This document shows positions 5,139 through 7,199 of a stretch of DNA of 7,199 bases, piece after piece; the stretch's first letter is position 1; every line of letters starts with the position of its first letter. The DNA is from an uncultured Oscillospiraceae bacterium (GTDB lineage: Bacteria; Bacillota; Clostridia; Oscillospirales; Oscillospiraceae). The notes under the pieces were generated by a model. The model was not told the DNA's origin and made no database searches. It saw only the letters and a program-made list of their open reading frames with translations. The stretch is from NCBI GenBank assembly GCA_934565775.1, contig CAKTIN010000086.1, positions 1 through 7,199 of the forward strand, written 5' to 3'. The position numbers were made by a program, and so were the translations under genes.

Positions 5139-5969
5139 CTAATCGACAAATTGTGCAATTTCATCGGCGCTCCACCCGGGAAACAGCGCCAGATTGATTC
5201 CGGCAGAAATCACGCTTGACAAGCGGCGCATCCGGCTGTCGATGTCCCGGGGTGTGACCAGCAAGGGCCCTGCCCCCCGCTCCGCCGCGTCCAGCACCGT
5301 CGGCACCCCCAGGGCCACCACCGGCACCCCCAGGCTCTCCCGGTCAAAGGCTGCCCGGCTGTTGCCTACCCCGGAGCCCGGGACGATCCCCGCGTCGGTC
5401 AGCTGCACCACCCGGCACAGCCGGTCGCCTCCGGCGGCGGCCAGCGCGTCCACCACCAGCACCCGGTCCGGCCGCACCCGCTGCACCACGCTTTTCACCG
5501 TCTCCGCGCTCTCCAGCCCCGTGGTCCCCAGTACCCCGGGGCACAGGGCGCTCACCGGCCTAACATGCTCAAAGACGGCCGGGAGCTGCCTACGCAGATG
5601 CCGGGTAATCAGCACCCCGTCAGCGGTCATGGGCCCCAGGGCGTCCGGCGTCATGGCCCGGTTCCCCAGGCCCACCACCAGCACGCTGTCCTGCTCCCCG
5701 CAGTCCAGAAGCTCCCCCAGCTGCCCCGCCAGCAGGGCCGCGAAGCCCTCCCCGGCCCGGCCGTCCGCCGGGAGCTCCAGGCTGATATAGCGGCCCCGGG
5801 GCTTTCCCAGCGCCCGGCTCCCCGCCTCGTCCAAAATCTCCACAGCCTCCACCCGGGTACCGTCTCTTTCCTCCGACCGGGCCTTGACCCCGGGCAGGGC
5901 GGAGGTTTTCCCGGCGGACTGCTCCCAAAGTGCCCTGGCCTCGGCGGCCAGGTCCGTTCTTGCTGCCAT
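5139..5969 (-). CDS. gpr: GPR spore germination protease (SASP-degrading endoprotease), compact form
   Basis: GPR is made as an inactive zymogen in the forespore and degrades small acid-soluble spore proteins at germination. The 276-residue protein has the family motifs in order: RTDLAAE (4-10, the self-processing site in Bacillus, cut after Asp), GKPRGRYISLE (55-65), GLGNRAMTPDALGP (100-113), TRHL (122-125), PGVLGTTGLE (144-153), VVDALAA (172-178), DAGIVPGSGVGN and GVPVVALGVPTVLDA. The Asp pair proposed as catalytic in B. megaterium (127 and 193) corresponds to Asp109 and Asp174. It is shorter than the ~370-residue Bacillus enzyme: the pro-segment is about six residues, and most of the region between PTVLDA and LLVTPRDID is missing. 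The start at 5969 has GAGGTGA seven bases upstream and a sigma-F promoter just ahead. It is divergent from rpsT, as in B. subtilis. Confidence 0.95.
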   Translation of the reverse strand: MAARTDLAAEARALWEQSAGKTSALPGVKARSEERDGTRVEAVEILDEAGSRALGKPRGRYISLELPADGRAGEGFAALLAGQLGELLDCGEQDSVLVVGLGNRAMTPDALGPMTADGVLITRHLRRQLPAVFEHVRPVSALCPGVLGTTGLESAETVKSVVQRVRPDRVLVVDALAAAGGDRLCRVVQLTDAGIVPGSGVGNSRAAFDRESLGVPVVALGVPTVLDAAERGAGPLLVTPRDIDSRMRRLSSVISAGINLALFPGWSADEIAQFVD

Positions 5970-5988
5970 TGTACAATCACCTCACGGC

Positions 5989-6018
5989 TAGTCTCTCCGG
6001 GGAAAAAGGGAGATATGC
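5989..6018 (-). promoter_or_regulatory. Sigma-F-type forespore promoter of gpr
   Basis: On the minus strand GCATA (6018-6014) and GGAGAGACTA (5998-5989) are 15 bases apart. Every fixed position of the sigma-F consensus GYATA-N15-GGNNANAHTR (recalled from memory) is met. Sigma-G shares the -35, and the -10 end GACTA partly resembles its CATACTA, so dual use is possible, as in B. subtilis gpr. The predicted transcript starts near 5983, leaving a leader of only about 14 bases in which the ribosome site is almost the first thing made. Confidence 0.65.
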
Positions 6019-6029
6019 GAAAGAAATGC

Positions 6030-6079
6030 AAAATTTTATGAAATTTCCTATTGATTTTAGGGGCGGATTAGAGTATAAT
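6030..6079 (+). promoter_or_regulatory. Strong sigma-A promoter of rpsT with UP-like A/T tracts
   Basis: TTGATT (6051-6056) and a perfect TATAAT (6074-6079) are 17 bases apart. Directly upstream, AAAATTTT (6030-6037) and AAATTT (6041-6046) are A/T tracts 11 bases apart, in helical phase, resembling an UP element that contacts the RNA polymerase alpha subunit. The predicted transcript starts near 6086. The divergent gpr promoter begins 32 bases to the left of the -35, so the two do not overlap. Confidence 0.78.
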
Positions 6080-6142
6080 GAGTATCTGCATGGGTCGGGC
6101 GAAAAGCTCACCCTTTGAGTCAAGATAGAGGAGGTGGAATCC

Positions 6143-6406
6143 GTGCCCAACATCAAGTCCGCGAAGAAGAGAGTCGAGCTCTCCAAGGTTGCTTACGAGA
6201 AGAATAAGGCCGAGAAGTCTGCGCTGAAGACCGTGGTGAAGAAGTTTGAGGCCGCCGCTGCCGATGGCAACAAGGAGCAGGCTGCCGCCGCTTACACCGC
6301 TGCCGTGAAGGCCGTCGACAAGGCTGTGAACAAGGGTCTTCTGCACAAGAATACCGCTGCCCGGAAGAAGAGCAGCATGACCCTGAAGCTGAACAAGCTC
6401 GCCTAA
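6143..6406 (+). CDS. rpsT: 30S ribosomal protein S20
   Basis: S20 is a primary binder of the 5' domain of 16S rRNA and stabilises helix 44 and early 30S assembly. The 87-residue, lysine- and alanine-rich, all-helical protein begins PNIKSAKKRV after the initiator and ends with KGLLHKNTAARKKSSMTLKLNKL, both typical of the family. The GTG at 6143 is chosen because S20 proteins almost always start MPNIKSA and AGGAGG (6129-6134) is eight bases upstream; an in-frame GTG at 6134 overlaps that site. The non-ATG start recalls E. coli rpsT, which starts with UUG and is autoregulated in translation; a similar role here is inference. The gene is monocistronic, with its own promoter and terminator, and is divergent from gpr. 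Codon use is biased to AAG, GCC and CTG, as expected for a highly expressed gene. Confidence 0.97.
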   Translation: MPNIKSAKKRVELSKVAYEKNKAEKSALKTVVKKFEAAAADGNKEQAAAAYTAAVKAVDKAVNKGLLHKNTAARKKSSMTLKLNKLA

Positions 6407-6421
6407 ATTCTCTGAAAATAT

Positions 6422-6450
6422 CTCCTTCCGCTATACGGAAGGAGTTTTTT
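6422..6450 (+). terminator. Intrinsic terminator of rpsT
   Basis: A perfect 9-bp stem, CTCCTTCCG (6422-6430) with CGGAAGGAG (6436-6444), a five-base loop and six T (6445-6450). It lies 15 bases after the rpsT stop and 22 bases before the next ATG, so the downstream gene depends on read-through or on an unseen promoter. Confidence 0.93.
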
Positions 6451-6472
6451 CTGCCCTTTTGGAGGTGCTGCC

Positions 6473-7081
6473 ATGGAGATCACCCGCATCAACGCCTATC
6501 AGGACTCCCGATTTTCCCGGGTAGCCCTTTTGCAGCACGGCTGCTTTCTGGCAGACGGCGCGCCCTATGAGGTGGAAATCACCGCCCCCCGGGAGGCGGT
6601 CATTCGGGGTCCAAGGCCCGAGTTCTACCCGGCCGTTTTAGAAGAGTTCCGCTTCTATGCCCCGGAGGTCTGCCGCTTTTTTTCGGAAAGCGGCGCCTGC
6701 GTGGCCTCCTTCCCGGAGGAGCCTCTTCTGGAGCTGCCCCTGGAGCAGATCCAGCCCTCTCAGTTCTATGTGGACGAGGAAAAGCTCCGTGCGGTAGGCA
6801 GCTTTCTGCACCGGCCGGAGGATGTGATCGTCCAGGTCCTGCCTTATGAGGGGCGGTATCTGGCCCTGGACGGGCACACCCGGCTGCTGTATGCCGTCCG
6901 GCAGGGCTGGGGCGCCGTCCGGGCCCTGATCCAGCCCTCCGACGCCTATATCTTCGCCTTTGCGCAAGAGGCCCAGCGGCGGGGCATCCGCGTCCCCGGG
7001 GATCTGATCCTCCTGCCCCATGGGACGTACCGGGAAAAATGGGACGGCTACTGCGACGCCTTCTTCGCCGGGCAGGCATAA
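6473..7081 (+). CDS. Uncharacterised protein with ParB/sulfiredoxin-like DGHTR domain
   Basis: Not recognised as a named family. The 202-residue soluble protein has no signal peptide or membrane segment. The N-terminal part (about 1-85) is a mixed region with FYAPEVCRFF. From about residue 90, a segment IQPSQFYVDEEKLRAVGSF (93-111), then VIVQVLPYEGRYLALDGHTRLLYAVRQGW (118-146, written here only as a span with key residues Asp133, Gly134, His135, Arg137) follows the ParB/sulfiredoxin-like pattern of a partner helix, a strand and a DGHxR loop. The C-terminus has a conserved-looking YREKWDGYC (186-194). The ParB-like fold can bind nucleotides, DNA or act as a kinase or nuclease, so no activity is assigned. 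The start at 6473 has GGAGG seven bases upstream. It sits 66 bases after rpsT, beyond a terminator, and ends before a large palindrome. Confidence 0.85.
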   Translation: MEITRINAYQDSRFSRVALLQHGCFLADGAPYEVEITAPREAVIRGPRPEFYPAVLEEFRFYAPEVCRFFSESGACVASFPEEPLLELPLEQIQPSQFYVDEEKLRAVGSFLHRPEDVIVQVLPYEGRYLALDGHTRLLYAVRQGWGAVRALIQPSDAYIFAFAQEAQRRGIRVPGDLILLPHGTYREKWDGYCDAFFAGQA

Positions 7082-7084
7082 AAA

Positions 7085-7133
7085 TGACAGAAAGCACCGG
7101 GGCGGTCAAATGACCGCCCCGGTCAGTCTGTCA
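7085..7133 (+). terminator. Long nested palindrome after the DGHTR-protein gene, probable terminator
   Basis: A 13-bp perfect inner stem (7096-7108 with 7111-7123, of the form ACCGGGGCGGTCA/TGACCGCCCCGGT) is enclosed by an outer pair TGACAG (7085-7090) and CTGTCA (7128-7133). It begins three bases after the stop codon. The plus strand lacks a T-run after it (AAAAAA follows), while the minus strand has TTTTT (complement of 7080-7084). Termination on the plus strand is therefore less certain than position suggests. Confidence 0.55.
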
Positions 7134-7159
7134 AAAAACTACCCAAAGGCCCCTGTTTC

Positions 7160-7168
7160 TGCTATAAT
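7160..7168 (+). promoter_or_regulatory. Extended -10 promoter for the gene at the right edge
   Basis: TGC directly precedes a perfect TATAAT (7163-7168). The -35 position at 17 bases (TACCCA, 7140-7145) is poor, so this would rely on the extended -10. The transcript would start near 7175, about 15 bases before the ATG at 7190. Confidence 0.5.
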
Positions 7169-7189
7169 AGAGGAAACGGGGGTGTTTTC

Positions 7190-7199
7190 ATGGAAGACT
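7190..7199 (+). CDS. Start of an unidentified gene cut by the window edge
   Basis: Only ATGGAAGACT is present, coding Met-Glu-Asp. The call rests on the promoter at 7160-7168 and a ribosome site GGGGGTG (7178-7184) five bases before the ATG. Nothing can be said of the product. Confidence 0.4.

Noticed and set aside
5148..5161. Palindrome AAATTGTGCAATTT as an operator
   Set aside because: It lies inside the gpr 3' coding end and is explained by codons for the C-terminal residues; no promoter adjoins it.
6134..6142. GTG start for S20 at 6134
   Set aside because: It overlaps the AGGAGG site, and S20 proteins start MPNIKSA, matching the GTG at 6143.

Overview
This window looks like a chromosomal segment of a GC-rich, endospore-forming member of the Clostridia, most likely an Oscillospiraceae-type gut Firmicute. 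That is an inference from high GC coding DNA with AGGAGG-type ribosome sites, sigma-A promoters with TATAAT-like boxes, and clear sigG and gpr spore genes. No mobile element, CRISPR array, tRNA or rRNA is visible.

Layout. From the left edge, the 3' two thirds of mnmG (tRNA wobble uridine modification) runs rightward, followed by rex (NADH/NAD+-sensing repressor) with its own sigma-A promoter overlapping the mnmG stop. A shared hairpin terminator separates rex from a leftward block. In transcription order that block is gpr (germination protease), a 457-base gene-free region, sigG (forespore sigma factor), a DacF-like D-Ala-D-Ala carboxypeptidase, and a small membrane protein with a C-terminal zinc ribbon that has its own sigma-A promoter. 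To the right of gpr and divergent from it are rpsT (ribosomal protein S20), with a strong promoter and a textbook terminator, and an uncharacterised protein with a ParB/sulfiredoxin-like DGHTR motif. The first three codons of a further rightward gene begin at the right edge.

How it fits together. gpr, sigG and the carboxypeptidase form a forespore-biased group. gpr carries a full match to the sigma-F consensus (GCATA, 15 bases, GGAGAGACTA), and sigG has a near match, consistent with the known cascade in which sigma-F switches on sigG and early forespore genes. The gpr/rpsT divergent pair also occurs in Bacillus subtilis, from memory.

The most unusual part is the gpr-sigG intergenic region. 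It holds four tandem same-strand DnaA-box sequences, two of them perfect TTATCCACA, with a GC-rich hairpin across the last two. Nearby are repeated GGTTTTCC/GGAAAACC motifs and a pair of Spo0A-box-like repeats 20 bases apart. It could be an origin element, a DnaA-titrating cluster or a regulatory site linking replication to sporulation; the sequence alone does not decide. Two protein details also stand out: SigG carries Glu where B. subtilis SigG has the anti-sigma-discriminating Asn45, and GPR is compact, with only about six residues before its predicted processing site.
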